Part shown: positions 21,588 through 31,872 of the stretch, in pieces
Layout of the letters: each line of letters begins with the position of its first letter
How positions within the stretch are numbered: position 1 is the stretch's first letter
Source of the DNA: Russula earlei
Taxonomy: Eukaryota; Basidiomycota; Agaricomycetes; Russulales; Russulaceae
NCBI GenBank assembly: GCA_025769875.1
Contig: JAGFNK010000462.1
Location: forward strand, 1 to 41,009
Direction: 5' to 3'
DNA: 41,009 bases
The notes under the pieces: model-generated
What the model was told of the DNA's origin: nothing
Seen by the model: only the letters and a program-made list of their open reading frames with translations
The model's database searches: none
Program-made: the position numbers and the translations under genes

Positions 21588-23284
21588 ATGGGCCGCTTCT
21601 ATCAACACATTTCAGCAAAAGTGCGTGATCCAACAGATCCATCCGTTTCTGGCATCTTCCCGCTGATTTTTCCTTTACTTCAAGTCAAGGCCCCCGCATT
21701 GATCATCAGCGGTTCCGGTATCCCACCGCAGCCATTCATATCCTGCCTTACGAGGTCCTCTTAGAGATATTCGATTCCTATCGACAGACGTACCTACAAA
21801 TGAGCAATTACGAGAGACGATGGAACAGCAACCAAGGGTGGTTCAAGCTTGCGCATGTATGCCGAGAATGGCGTCGGGTTGTGCTCACGTCGCCTTCCCG
21901 ACTACACTTGCGGCTTGTCTTCACACAGCACAGGACAAGAAGGGCGCTCGAGATGAAAAATCTCCCGCCCCTGCCGATTATCGTCGATTATGGTGACGGA
22001 GCTTGGACTGTTAACTCGGAGAATCGCATGGTCTCTGCACTCGCGTACCCAAATCGTGTTTGTGGAATCGTCTTCAGAGGGCGCGAAAGAGGACTGAAGA
22101 GGCTATTGGCGGCAATGAACCGACCCTTTCCCGCACTGGAGAGCCTTGAACTCAATTTTCAAGCGGCACGAGGATTGAACCTTCTAACGCTATTCCTGGG
22201 CGTTGATTTTCCACCACCATTCTTTCGGACCCACCTCTCCCACATACGACGCCTAACGTTCACCGGCAGGGTCACTACATTCTTATCTCAAATGCTGTCA
22301 TACACAAAGTCCCTCGTTGACCTCACGATGACCGTTGATAGAGTCTCCTTGCCCGGAGGAAAACCACTTCTCGCCCATCTGCAAGACATGCCTTTCCTGC
22401 GTCACCTGGAGGTGGCGGTGCGCCCCTCATTTTCATCGATGCCTTCGACCAATTTCCCGTCGCCACCTGGCGGGACAAGGACTGCTTTCCTTCTCTCAAA
22501 GCTGACTCGATTCCGTTTCATCGGCCAGACGGCGCGCGCGGACGAGTTCGTCGCTGGACTTTCCACCCCTTCCCTACAGGACCTCTATGTTTCACTCCGT
22601 CATGACACTCCTACCTTACCCGTCTCACATCTCTCCGCCTTCATCCAAGACACCGGAATCCTGTTCTTCGCGGCTCAATTAGAGATTTCACAAGCGAGCC
22701 TCTCCATTTCCATGCTAGCACATTCCCATCCCACAGAGGATCCGGCCTTCAGAGTAGCCGTGACCAAGACGTCCTCGATAACACAAATAGGTGGTGCGCT
22801 TTCTTCGATGCTCACCACTGTAGAGGACGTCTTTGTGACCCCTTCTCTCTCCGCCGGAGGGCCTTCTGGATCCCCTCTCAAGGTTGATCGTGTCGCACTG
22901 AGCGAATTGTTTGAGCAGCTCCGCAACGTCAAGACACTCCGAGTACGCCACGGCCTAGAAAGCGAAGTCGCGGCCATCCTCCAACAAGATAGGCAACTCG
23001 CAACAGAACTTCACACAAGAGACGAGCCCGATATGGATCCCACGGCGCCTTCAAGTGTGCCAAGTAGCGAGAGGCAATCCCCCTTCGATATTCTGCCCTC
23101 ACTGAAGGAAATCCAGGTGTTCGAGAGCTCTCCGGAGGCACAAATCAGTAGGAGCGAGCCTGCCTCTGGGCTTGGCCCGTTTGCGCCATTCGTGACCGCG
23201 CGGAAACACGCCGGCCGCCCTGTGGAGCTGTTCTGGAACACAGACCGAGTGCTCCCGAGGTATTTTGGCGACGCGAACCTTTAG
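21588..23284 (+). CDS. F-box protein
   Basis: F-box proteins recruit substrates to SCF ubiquitin ligases through Skp1. The long exon is open from 21710; the F-box core ILPYEVLLEIF (about residues 22-32) and the second half WFKLAHVCREWRRVV (about 55-69) are in frame but lie partly upstream of the first Met at 21800. A good model adds exon 1 at 21588-21620 (11 codons), an 89-nt intron 21621-21709 with GTGCGT donor, CTGAT-like branch site and CAG acceptor in phase 0. That gives about 535 residues. The rest is leucine-rich with spaced hydrophobic repeats, typical of the large Agaricomycete F-box family. No stop or frameshift interrupts it, so it looks functional. The substrate is unknown. Confidence 0.82.
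21621..21709 (+). other. Predicted intron of the F-box gene
   Basis: GTGCGT donor, CAG acceptor, 89 nt. Removing it joins ATG 21588 in frame to the F-box core and bypasses the TGA at 21626. Confidence 0.6.
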
Positions 23285-24055
23285 GCCGAGTTGGTACTAT
23301 GTGCGCTACTCGCGGCAATTGTCGCTTCGGACGATAGAAAGCCACTGTCCGTATCTATACTCTTCTCACTGTATTTTCTAGGTGGGATTCTTATGTGATC
23401 GCTGGACGGACATCACGATTCAGCATAGTCATTGTATATAACTATCCTCTTCTTCAAGTTATCCGACTCGATCATGTAGCCTCTAGGTTACTCCCTCAGC
23501 GAGTACGAAAAGCAAGTCGACATACGTCCCCTCCACTGATGTGCAATGCAAACAATAATTTCGGAGGATTAGCTGGTACAGTGAATAACTATCTCCCAGT
23601 AGTTCGTGGTGGGGATATTCGACCTGCGCCTTCGGTCACTGGCACAAACCCGGATACGAGATGGTTCGGAACAAACAGGGATCTGGGCATTTCAAAGCTC
23701 AGACGAAAACTGTCACACACATAGCATGTGTCCTCGCATAGCTTCGTTGCGTGTTGACTCAGACTCGCTTCAAACTCATTCTGCGACACGCAGCTCCACA
23801 AATGCCAATGCTGACTGGCGCGCTGTCACCTTGCCAATTGTCAGGGAGATAGCAGCGGGGTAAGTGGATTGGTCAGGGTATCGATCGCGCGGTTTCCGCT
23901 CCCTTATCTCGAAGGTGTGCAAGAGGGTGTCGATAATCTGATCGCATCATGGCACCCATCTCCTCACCTGCACCTCATTTCAAGCCCCCATCAGTGCATG
24001 CATCAAGCCACTGGTCCTCTGTATCAGCGCATGGCAGATTCTCCAGTAACACTAC
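23285..24055. other. Stretch without a supported gene
   Basis: Downstream flank of the F-box gene. Only short ORFs; nothing recognisable. Confidence 0.45.
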
Positions 24056-24059
24056 CCGC

Positions 24060-24331
24060 ATGGAGAGGGCTTCGCTGCGAGACAAAAATGGTCACCCCTG
24101 GCCTCTGTGGTGCAGCGGTGGGCAACTTCGCTTTTCCATTATACAAACGGGTTTGCCCGGTGATAGTTCTGATGACATCATGATTGTAGGGACAAACCGA
24201 GAGTATATAAAGCCACTGCTTCGGGGTTCCAATTCTCTCTGGCCGTGCTATTCCTTTCATCCTTCAAGTTGGTACTGGTTACCAACATAATTTTTACGTT
24301 CAATTCGTTCAGAGACTTTGACCGCCACAAC
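24060..24331 (+). repeat. Truncated copy of the secreted-protein gene's upstream region
   Basis: About 270 bp closely matching 35764-36027, including the TATA box GAGTATATAAAGCC (24202-24215) and the segment TTTGACCGCCACAAC. The match stops at 24331, about 20 bp before the position of the start codon in the other copy, and no coding sequence follows. Copy 1 carries a few small insertions relative to copy 2. Confidence 0.85.
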
Positions 24332-24380
24332 TAGTGTTCGCCACGGGTAGGTGCAACCCGCCGGGTATGCGGGTAGGGGT

Positions 24381-25006
24381 ATACTATCACCTATGGGGAA
24401 CTCGCCATTCCACTACCATCTTGCCGATTTCATTTTCCCCTGTATCTGCTCGAACAACCCCATTTAAAACTTTGTAGTTATACTATTGAGTGCCATTAAT
24501 GTCATTCTAGCAAAGAAAAATGGAGGTCCATTGAGTGGTTTTCGAGTAGTATTTTGGCTGGGGGTCATGCCTGCATCACGCCTTCTGTCATGGCGGAGTG
24601 CGGAGTTTGATTCCAGCTGGGTGATCACTGTACGCTGACTCGGAGGAGTCTGGTCACCACTGCTGTTTTATCCTCTTAATGCCATGTTACAGGTGGTCCA
24701 ATTGGCCAGCACAAGACCATACGTATGAGCAGCAGCTACAGGCAGCTATAACAATGATATATATTGATCTTTTACTTTTACTCATGCAGCACTGGCCCAT
24801 GATGTGAGCACCGTGTTCCATACATAGCAAGTCCTGGATTTCACTCAATAATGCTACTCCATTACAACTGTTTTCCCTAGTCCCCAATAAATACATTCAT
24901 CCTGGGCGGACTTTAATTTGGCATGTGTTACATGTCCATTACTTTCATGACATTTGTGACTGGCGAGATGGTAGTGGAATGGCGAGTTCCCCATAGGTGA
25001 TAGTAT
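24381..25006. repeat. Inverted-repeat element with 45-bp arms
   Basis: Arms at 24381-24425 and 24962-25006 are inverted copies with 44 of 45 bases identical, starting ATACTATCACCTATGGGG. The 536-bp interior has no ORF of note. A clean target duplication is not visible, so it may be a MITE-like element whose ends I cannot place exactly, or an inverted duplication. Confidence 0.65.
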
Positions 25007-25324
25007 GCTGGCGTACAGGTCCAGGTCCCAGTCTTCATACCCCTCACGTGACCTGTACCTGTGGACACCCAACCCTTACCCACCAGAGCGGGTATGCCAA
25101 AATTGCAAGTGCAGTGGCAAAGCATGTGGCATTGCACTGGCTGTGGAAAAACTATATAGTACATGTACTGTAGATACTGTATATGGACTCCATGATATTG
25201 TTATCTTGTCAAGGGCCTTAGCCATCATGGCCTGTGATGTTGTTGACCCCAACCTCATTCTGAATGAACCTCGCAAATGAAAACTGGCCTCATATGCAAC
25301 AAATGAGGATAACTGTTCCGCTGA
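25007..25324. other. Sequence hosting the first solo LTR
   Basis: No recognisable gene. It continues on the other side of the solo LTR at 26288. Confidence 0.4.
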
Positions 25325-26287
25325 TGTCAAGACTCACTGTTGAACTATCCAGTTCAAGAGCGAGGGATAAGCTTGAAGACGAGTCGATAGATGTCCAAGA
25401 CCGTGTGGGCAAAGAGTAGAGTCCAGAGTAGTAACAGATACCAGAGAGGTACTGTTACTGTGAGAGTAGAACAGTCACGCAGGGAAGAGGCCAGGTTAGT
25501 CACAAGGGGACGGTCCTTAAAGGAGTATCCCAGGGGTAGAGAGTGCCGTAAACAAATGGACAGTCTGAGGACTGTCTGCTACTTTATTGAGCGCTTATAT
25601 ATTACAAGAGAACTGCTAAATAGGGAACAAGTCATAACCTTGTTATCAAGCACAATAGGGTGATGAGTAAGAAGTCGGAGGACGCTTACTGAGCATGCTC
25701 AGTCATGCTCAGTAAGCTGCTGAGTAAGAAGGCTCCTCTTGATGAGTAAGAGCCTTCACTGTCCACGTGTTCACTGCTTTTAGTACACGTGCAAGCACCT
25801 GATTCATTTCCTGTTAGTTAGTTTAGGGCCGGTCATTTGAGGACTTGTAGTTTGGTTAGGGAATAGTGTCATCTTATAAGGCCCTTATATAGTTCCATTA
25901 GGGTCCTTAGAGTTGACCCTAATACTTCTATTAAGGTCCTTAGTATTGCCTTATAGTTCGTTCAACAGTTATTAGAGTTGGTCTAATAACACGTTGTAGG
26001 GCCTTTGATACTAGGTTAGTGCCTATTGTAGAGCTCCTAGGGTCGTTCCAAAGGGTCCTTAGGAAGGCCCTAATACTGTCTTTTGTTGCTAGAAGGGTTG
26101 CCTTTAAGTGGGGCTTGCTGTATGTTGATTGTGCTGAGAATCGCTCGCACAACAATGCGCACGCGATATTGTGGACACCTCTACTCACCCCTTTTGCTCG
26201 TGTGAACAGGGTGACACCATAGAGGCTGGGTTTCCTCCTATAAGGAAGGGTCCTTCAAGGGCCCTCTCCGGAGAATGGTTCATGACA
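25325..26287 (+). repeat. Solo LTR, family A copy 1 (963 bp)
   Basis: Begins TGTCAAG and ends TTCATGACA (TGTCA/TGACA inverted ends) and is flanked by a perfect 5-bp duplication GCTGA at 25320-25324 and 26288-26292. It contains TGAGTAAG-type repeats and the palindrome TGAGCATGCTCA near 25690. Copy 2 is at 27883-28846. A solo LTR arises by recombination between the two LTRs of a full element. Confidence 0.92.
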
Positions 26288-26393
26288 GCTGACAAGTCAG
26301 AAACAATCAAGAGGATGAAAAAAATGGCAGGGCTTACCAACTGTCTACTCTCCCTTGCAAAAGCTGATGACCCCCATCTTGACACCACTCCCT

Positions 26394-26537
26394 GTTGAAT
26401 TGAAACCTGAATGGATCAAAGAAGGCAAAGACCTTCATACAAGGTTCAAGATCTGATTAGAGATGTTGTTGAACCGGAACCCGAACGGATCAAAGAAGGC
26501 GAAGACCTTCATACAAGGTTTAAGATCCGCTCATAGA
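26394..26537 (+). repeat. Two-copy 74-bp tandem repeat
   Basis: The segment containing GGATCAAAGAAGGC and ACCTTCATACAAGGTT occurs twice, offset by 74 bp (26413 and 26487). The first LTR of the following pair starts immediately after. Confidence 0.75.
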
Positions 26538-26851
26538 TGTTACGTGTTAGACAGAACTTTAGTATATGCGCTTATGGCAATAGGGTTACGCATAGTACAC
26601 TATCTATCACAAGATGCAGCCTTATGATGCGTCTAGAACATTTCCACATCACGCGTCACTTAATGCGCGATATAGTGGACACCTGTAGTCACCTCTTTTG
26701 GACTTAGGAACAGCCCTGGGTCATAGAGGTATAAATACCATACTTGTAGACGAGTATACACATCGCTCTACATCCCAATATCACTTGAGCATTAGCACAA
26801 CCTCTAAGGTGGGTTGCTTGGCTTGTTAGCTGCGCTCTATGCTGCGCAACA
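26538..26851 (+). repeat. LTR, family B copy 1 (314 bp)
   Basis: Begins TGTTAC and ends GCAACA, with a TATA-like GGTATAAATACC. It is followed after only 2 bp (GA) by a second copy of the same length in the same orientation. Confidence 0.82.
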
Positions 26852-26853
26852 GA

Positions 26854-27167
26854 TGTTACATGTTAGACAAAACTTTAGCATATGCGCTTATGGCAATACG
26901 GTTATGCATACTACACTATCTATCACAAGATGCAGCCTTATGCTGCATCTAGAATGTTTCCACATCATGCATCACTGTGTGTGTGATATAGTGGACACCT
27001 GTAGTCACCTCTTTTGGACTTAGGAACAACCCTGGGTCATAGAGGTATAAATACCATACATGTAGATGAGTATACATGTTGCTCTACACCCCAATATCAC
27101 TTGAGCATTAGCACAACCTCTAAGGTGGGTTGCTTGGCCTGTTAGCTGCGCTCTATGCTGTGCAACA
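26854..27167 (+). repeat. LTR, family B copy 2 (314 bp)
   Basis: Same length, ends and TATA-like box as 26538-26851. Differences are concentrated at CpG positions (for example CACGCGTCAC against CATGCATCAC), so this copy is more deaminated. Its sequence near GATATAGTGGACACCT also resembles the 3' part of family A. Confidence 0.82.
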
Positions 27168-27269
27168 CTCCCTATGAGTTGGAAGGTGCTGGCCACTGTG
27201 GATCAAAGTCCCTGAAGCCTTGTGTCACCAATAGAGGTGCCACACACATTGCTAAAAGTGGTAACAGCA

Positions 27270-27517
27270 TGTTGGAGTTGCAGCCTCAGTGTCACAGTGT
27301 AGTCATACACTCATGTGGCATGTGATGAATGCATGGACATGTATATAGTTTGTTTTCCATCTTTTTTCCCATCCCTCAGTCTTCTACAATAAGACTGAGG
27401 TTAGTCACACTCTTGTCATCTATGTACACAACTAATTACTCCTTTTTGTAGCACTCATTACAGGTTAGAATCCCCACTTAGTGTAGTCTTCTACAATAAG
27501 ACTGAGCACTTGTTACA
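27270..27517 (+). repeat. Candidate 5' LTR of the following copia element
   Basis: Begins TGTTGG and ends GTTACA, 75 bp ahead of a copia-type gag start. The segment GTCTTCTACAATAAGACTGAG occurs twice inside it, forming short hairpins. The matching 3' LTR is not in the window, so the boundaries are provisional. Confidence 0.5.
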
Positions 27518-27591
27518 GATACCTTCTACAGATTATGAGACTTGGTTGTCTCTAAACAAGCCAAATAACTACATGCACCCAGAATTTCAAA

Positions 27592-29542
27592 ATGTCACAA
27601 CATAGTAATGGCATAGGGCACCAGCACATCCTCACCACAAGGTGGAAACACCTCCTCCTCAGGAGCCACGACATTGAGCCAAAAAGCCACTGCATGACAC
27701 TATGATGTCCCTTTTCTTGACAATGAAGGGGTCAAGTTTATGTTCTGGAAGCACCACATTCAAATGGTTCTTGAACTCCAAGAGCTCTGGACAGTAGTAG
27801 ACAGCACACATACCAAGCCAGACCAAAGTGCAGATCCCACTGCCTTTGATGACTGGTCATACCAAGACTGCAAGGCATGCACTGTCAAGACTCACTGTTG
27901 AACAATCCAGTTCAAGAGTGAGGGATAAGCTCAAAGACGAGTTGATAGACATCCAGGATGGCGTGGGCAAGGAGTAATGTCCAAAGCAGTAACAAGTACC
28001 AAAGAGGTATGGTTACTGGAAGCATCAAGCAGTTATGCAGGGAAGAGGCCAGAATGATCACAAGAGGATGGTCCTTAAAGGAGTATCCCAGGGGTAGAGA
28101 GTGCCATAAACAAATGGACAGTCTGAAGACTGTCCACTACTTTATTGAGTGCTCATATACTACAAGAGAACTGCTAAATAGGGAACAAGTCATAACCTTG
28201 TTATCAAGCACAATAGGTGGATGAGTAAGAAGTCAGGGTATGCTTACTGAGCATGCTCAGTCATTCTCAGTAAGCTGCTGAGTAAGAAGGCTTCTATTGA
28301 TGAGTAAGAGCCTTTACTGTGCACATGTTCATTGCTCTAGTACACATGCAAAGCACCTGATTCATTTACTGTTAATTAGTTTAGGGCCGGTCATTTGAGG
28401 ACTTGTAGTTTGGTTCTGGGAATAGAGTTGCCTATAAGGTCCCTTATATAGTTCTATTAGGGTCCTTAGAGTCGACCCTAATACTTCTATTAAGGTCCTT
28501 AGTATTGCTTTGTAGTTTGTTCTATGGTTATTAGAGTTAGTCTAATAACGTGTTGTAGGGTCTTTAGTATTATGTTAGTGCCTTTTATAGAGCACTTAGA
28601 GTCATCCTAAAGGGTCCTTAGAGAGGCTATAATACTGTCCTTTAATGTTAAAAGGGGTGCCACTAAGTGGGGCTTGCTGTATGTCAATTGTGCTGAGAAT
28701 CACTTGCATGACAATGTGTGTGCGATATTGTGGACACCTCTACTCACCCCTTTTGTCTGTGTGAACTGGGTGGCACCATGGAGGCTGGGTTTCCTCTACT
28801 AAGGAAGGGTCCTTCAAGGGCCCTCTCTGGGAAATGGTTCATGACATGCATGCGAATCTCCCTCACCATATCAGATGAGTCACTAAGTGCCATCCTTGGA
28901 ATCAATCATGCTAAAGGTTGCTGGGAAACATTATGTGCCTGCTACAAAGGAAAGGGTGAACAACGCATGGCACACCTAATGGAGGAGTTGCTTCAGACCA
29001 TGCTCTCTGAAGACAAACCACTTGACCCTCAGATCAATAAACTCATATGCGCCTCTCACACCCTTGCAAACCTTGGCCTCCTACTTGAAAACAAATTCCT
29101 TGCATATGTCATCATACTAGCCTTACCTGAATCCATGTTGACCCTCAAGACGATCTTATACTCCATCAAAACCAATGAGATCTCAACTGACATCATCACA
29201 TCCCAAATCCTCAGTGAGGAGCAACACTGTGTGGGCATGTTGGGGATCAGTGCCACCACCTTCTTCACCAAAGCAGCCAAGAAAGCAAACAGGAAGAATA
29301 AAGAAGGAGAAAAATCCAAGAAACATTGTACACACTGCAACATCTGTAGTCATGATGTAAAGGAGTGCCAAAAATTGAAGAAGGAGCAGGAGGTGAAGGG
29401 GGCATTGACCACCTCTGCAGGTGCAAAGCCATCCACAACCATGAAGATTACAGTTGCAGACCCTAGCGAGAGCACAGTACAATTACTCAGTGCCATCACT
29501 GCTGTCCCCTCACCATGTGACAATGAAGCATTTTCCTTCTGA
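27592..29542 (+). pseudogene. Copia Gag, split by a solo LTR
   Basis: The start is ATG 27592; a single-base shift and a TGA occur before the conserved segment KFMFWKHHIQMVLELQELW (27740-27800). The frame runs to KAC at 27880, is interrupted by the solo LTR 27883-28846, and resumes at RISLTISDESLSAILG. When the LTR and one copy of TGCAC/T are removed the frame is continuous. The rest carries the helical UBN2-like Gag core and a CCHC knuckle CTHCNICSHDVKEC near 29330-29372, ending at TGA 29540. Role: nucleocapsid of a virus-like particle. Broken now. Confidence 0.85.
27883..28846 (+). repeat. Solo LTR, family A copy 2 (964 bp), inside copia gag
   Basis: Same ends as 25325-26287 (TGTCAAGACTCACTG, TTCATGACA) and nearly the same length. 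Flanks are TGCAC (27878-27882) and TGCAT (28847-28851), a 5-bp duplication with one C/T difference. Relative to copy 1 it has lost many CpG sites (for example AATGCGCACGCG against AATGTGTGTGCG). Confidence 0.92.
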
Positions 29543-29791
29543 GTGCATCATGACTCATCCACCCAGCATTGCTGGATAGTCGATTCCAGTGCATCATGCA
29601 CCATGAGCTGCAACCACAGCTGGTTCTCATCATTTTCTGCCCTTACACCCCCTACCCACATCATGCTCAGAGACAACAGCACCATCTATGCCACTGGCAT
29701 TGGATGCATCCCTGTTTGCATGCATGCCAATGGAACATGGCACAACACCATCCTCCAAAATGTCCTCTGTGTGAAATGCAACCACAGATAG
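29543..29791 (+). pseudogene. Copia protease remnant
   Basis: WIVDSSASCTMSCN corresponds to the copia protease active site, normally DSGAS or DSGAT. Gly is replaced by Ser here, so activity is doubtful. NSTIYATGIGCIPV and ILQNVLCV are the following conserved strands. TGA 29540 separates it from gag, and the tRNA-like insert follows it. Confidence 0.75.
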
Positions 29792-30041
29792 AGGGACCTC
29801 AGAGGAGGTGCTTAGTCACTGCCACCCTCTTGGGTCTGACTTGTGGGTTCAACACTATGTGACCCAACCTGGGGACCTCAGAGGGGTTGACATGTGCTCA
29901 CATGATTCTCTATATCCTGGTGCAATTAAGAAAATGGCCAGACTGGGGGTTGAACCCAGGACCTCCTTGATATATACCAGGTGCTCTAACCACTGAGCTA
30001 CCTAGCCTTGGGTACAGTGAAGTGGATTAATCTATATGACA
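29790..30041 (-). mobile_element. tRNA-headed insertion (SINE-like) in copia pol
   Basis: About 250 bp separating the protease from the next copia motif (NILFIPDLNSNLLSV). Its 5' end on the minus strand is a 73-nt tRNA-like sequence and the remainder is unrelated sequence, the layout of a tRNA-derived SINE. Ends and target duplication are not certain; ACAGATA at 29785 and ACAGATT at 30041 are a weak candidate. Confidence 0.5.
29935..30007 (-). tRNA. tRNA-like sequence (pseudo-tRNA or SINE head)
   Basis: 73 nt that fold as a cloverleaf on the minus strand: acceptor GGCTAGG/TCTGGCC with G-T pairs, D arm GCTC/GAGC, anticodon arm CCTGG/CAAGG with one mismatch, T arm CTGGG/CCCAG, discriminator A. 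Pol III A box TAGCTCAGTGG and B box GGTTCAACCCC are intact, and TTTT follows the 3' end directly. The anticodon loop is TATATAT, which would place TAT at 34-36, but position 33 is A instead of T. A decayed tRNA or the head of a SINE is more likely than a working isoleucine tRNA. Confidence 0.55.
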
Positions 30042-30588
30042 GATTGTATATCCAACATCCTCTTCATTCCTGACCTCAACAGCAACCTCCTATCAGTCAC
30101 TCACCTCATGAAGCACAGTGCTGATGTCTGATTCACTGGAAATGGCCGCCAGCTCTTAAACCAGCAGGGGCACCTCACATGTGATGGGCACCTTCAATGG
30201 AACTTATATGTGATGGACATGAAAACAGCCATCCCAGAGACAGCATACATAATGCATATTGACAATTTCCTGGCTGAAGGCGAGGACATGCAAGCCACAG
30301 ATGAGCATGTCCTCATTGCTCACAGCATGGCCTCTAAGGCCAACATTGAGACCTGGCACCACCACCTAGGCCACCTAAACATTGATACTGTGCTATGCAT
30401 GGCCAGAAAGGGCATGGTCAAGGGCATGGAAATCACTGGCACTGCACCATCTACCCCCTGCAAACCCTGTCTCAAAGGCAAGCAAATGTGCCACAAAATC
30501 TAGAGGACAACTGACACACACACCATCACAGTCCTTGGCCACATGTTCTCTGACATCTGTGGCAAAATATCCACCTGCTCACACCAAG
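30042..30588 (+). pseudogene. Copia GAG-pre-integrase and integrase start
   Basis: Open segments contain NILFIPDLNSNLLSVTHL, then the pre-integrase signature WHHHLGHLNIDTVLCMARKGMVKGM and CKPCLKGKQ. A TAG at 30501 and a TGA near 30129 interrupt the frame. LGHMFSDICG is the start of the integrase core, which is cut off at 30588. Confidence 0.8.
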
Positions 30589-31345
30589 TGTTATGAACCA
30601 AGGCCAAATCCTGGCCGTAGATTGTCCTATTTCACTCAAGAGAGACCTCTCTCACTTTGCATTGCCAACTCCCTTCCGTTTCCTGGGCTACCCCTCCTGT
30701 GGTACAAGATATCGCTATTGCAAAGGCACTATAACACGACCAGGCACCTGTTTCCTAATCAGGTAATCATCACGTGGCAGCCACATGGTCACCCAGCCAC
30801 CAAGAACCTGAAACAGCGGCACAAACTCTTAGAAGCTGTTGCATAACTCATCTGACATCATCAAGGCTCCAATGACATCATGGCTGACTGAGTGACTCCA
30901 CAGTGACCTCATAGGCTCACTAAGCACTCCACAGTGACATCATAATGATGTCATCGCTCCACAATGATCAGTAATGCACTCAGTAAGCCTGAAACTTGAC
31001 ACAAGCGAGTTTATGCCTCTGTAGTCCTATTGGATGGTACCAAAGGGTCTAGAATAGTTCCAGTTCTTTGTAATCAACCCTGTACACTGTATATAAGCCC
31101 CAATGAAACATGGCAGTCGTCAGACTGTCCATTTGTGATACTCTCATCTTCCTGGGTACTCCCCTGCGACTGCTCAGTCTAAAGTCTTCCCTCATCCTCA
31201 AGGTACTCTTTAACGACCGCCTTGTTTAAAGCCCCTTGCTGCACTGGCCTCTCCTGTTCAATGCCATTTACGCCACGTACCGTCTGTTCCGACCCTTTCC
31301 CACCTGCTCCTGAGTCCTTTGTGATCAGCAGTATGTGTCTTGACA
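30589..31345 (+). repeat. Candidate LTR of another family (757 bp)
   Basis: Begins TGTTATGAACC exactly where the copia integrase is cut and ends CTTGACA where the next LTR begins. It has a TATAAG promoter-like box (TATATAAGCCCC at about 31090) and no coding content. I could not confirm a target duplication because the right end abuts another LTR. Confidence 0.45.
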
Positions 31346-31872
31346 TGTTCTGCATTCTCATCTGCTTACCTATGCTTTGGTGACTCATCTCTGTTTACTC
31401 ATATGTGCTTATTCATCTGGCTTAGTGATTGCTTACTGATCCGCTTACTCATTGATCAGTAATGGCTTACTCACTACTTACTGGTTGATGACAGATACTA
31501 GGAAAGAATGACTCACATGTGAGTCATTTCTGACATTCTTGAATTGCGCTCTACATATTTGGATACTACTGGTTCTCAGCTATGTGCACCCCAAGTTTTG
31601 TACGAATCAGATCAGTAGTTGTTGAGATATCATATAAATAGTCTGTGGTACCAAGTTGAGCCTTATGCTCGACTTACTCTCTTACAAGAAACAATCATCT
31701 TGTCAAACACTCTAAACAAACTATAGTGATTGCTCTAGGTGAAAGAGGCCCCTCTCTTCTCTTACATTTATTCTTCCTGAGATAATATCAAAGGATTCGG
31801 AGTCTAGTGCTTGAACTAAATCAAGCAACTCTTTCACTAAGAGTTGGTAATAAGATCAGTCAGATCTTAACA
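31346..31872 (+). repeat. Diverged copy of the Ty3 LTR (527 bp), plus strand
   Basis: Matches the LTR at 8986-9521 in inverted orientation over its whole length, from TGTTCTGCATTCTC to GATCTTAACA, including the TATA region, the self-complementary segment and the palindrome at 31507-31528. No primer-binding site or internal Ty3 sequence follows, so it is a solo or orphan LTR. ACATG at 31343-31347 and 31873-31877 may be the target duplication if two bases were lost at the left junction. Confidence 0.88.

Larger units (their letters stand above)
27270..30588 (+). mobile_element. Ty1/copia element, 5' half, interrupted and truncated
   Basis: Order on the plus strand: candidate LTR, gag, CCHC knuckle, protease, GAG-pre-integrase, start of integrase. 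The protease-integrase order before RT is the copia order. It is interrupted by a solo LTR in gag (27883-28846) and by a tRNA-like insert after the protease (about 29790-30040), and is cut at 30588 where an LTR-like sequence begins. RT and RNase H are missing. Confidence 0.85.

Noticed and set aside
24536..24660. Possible second tRNA-derived sequence (GAGTTTGATTCC resembles a B box)
   Set aside because: A box and acceptor stem are not convincing and the T arm does not pair.
25680..25720. CRISPR-like short palindromic repeats (TGAGCATGCTCA)
   Set aside because: Too few units, no regular spacers, and they lie in a eukaryotic solo LTR repeated at 28240.
31346..31872. Ty3-type LTR as the 5' LTR of an intact plus-strand element
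   Set aside because: No primer-binding site or Ty3 leader follows 31872; the adjoining DNA is a minus-strand Gag-like ORF of another family.
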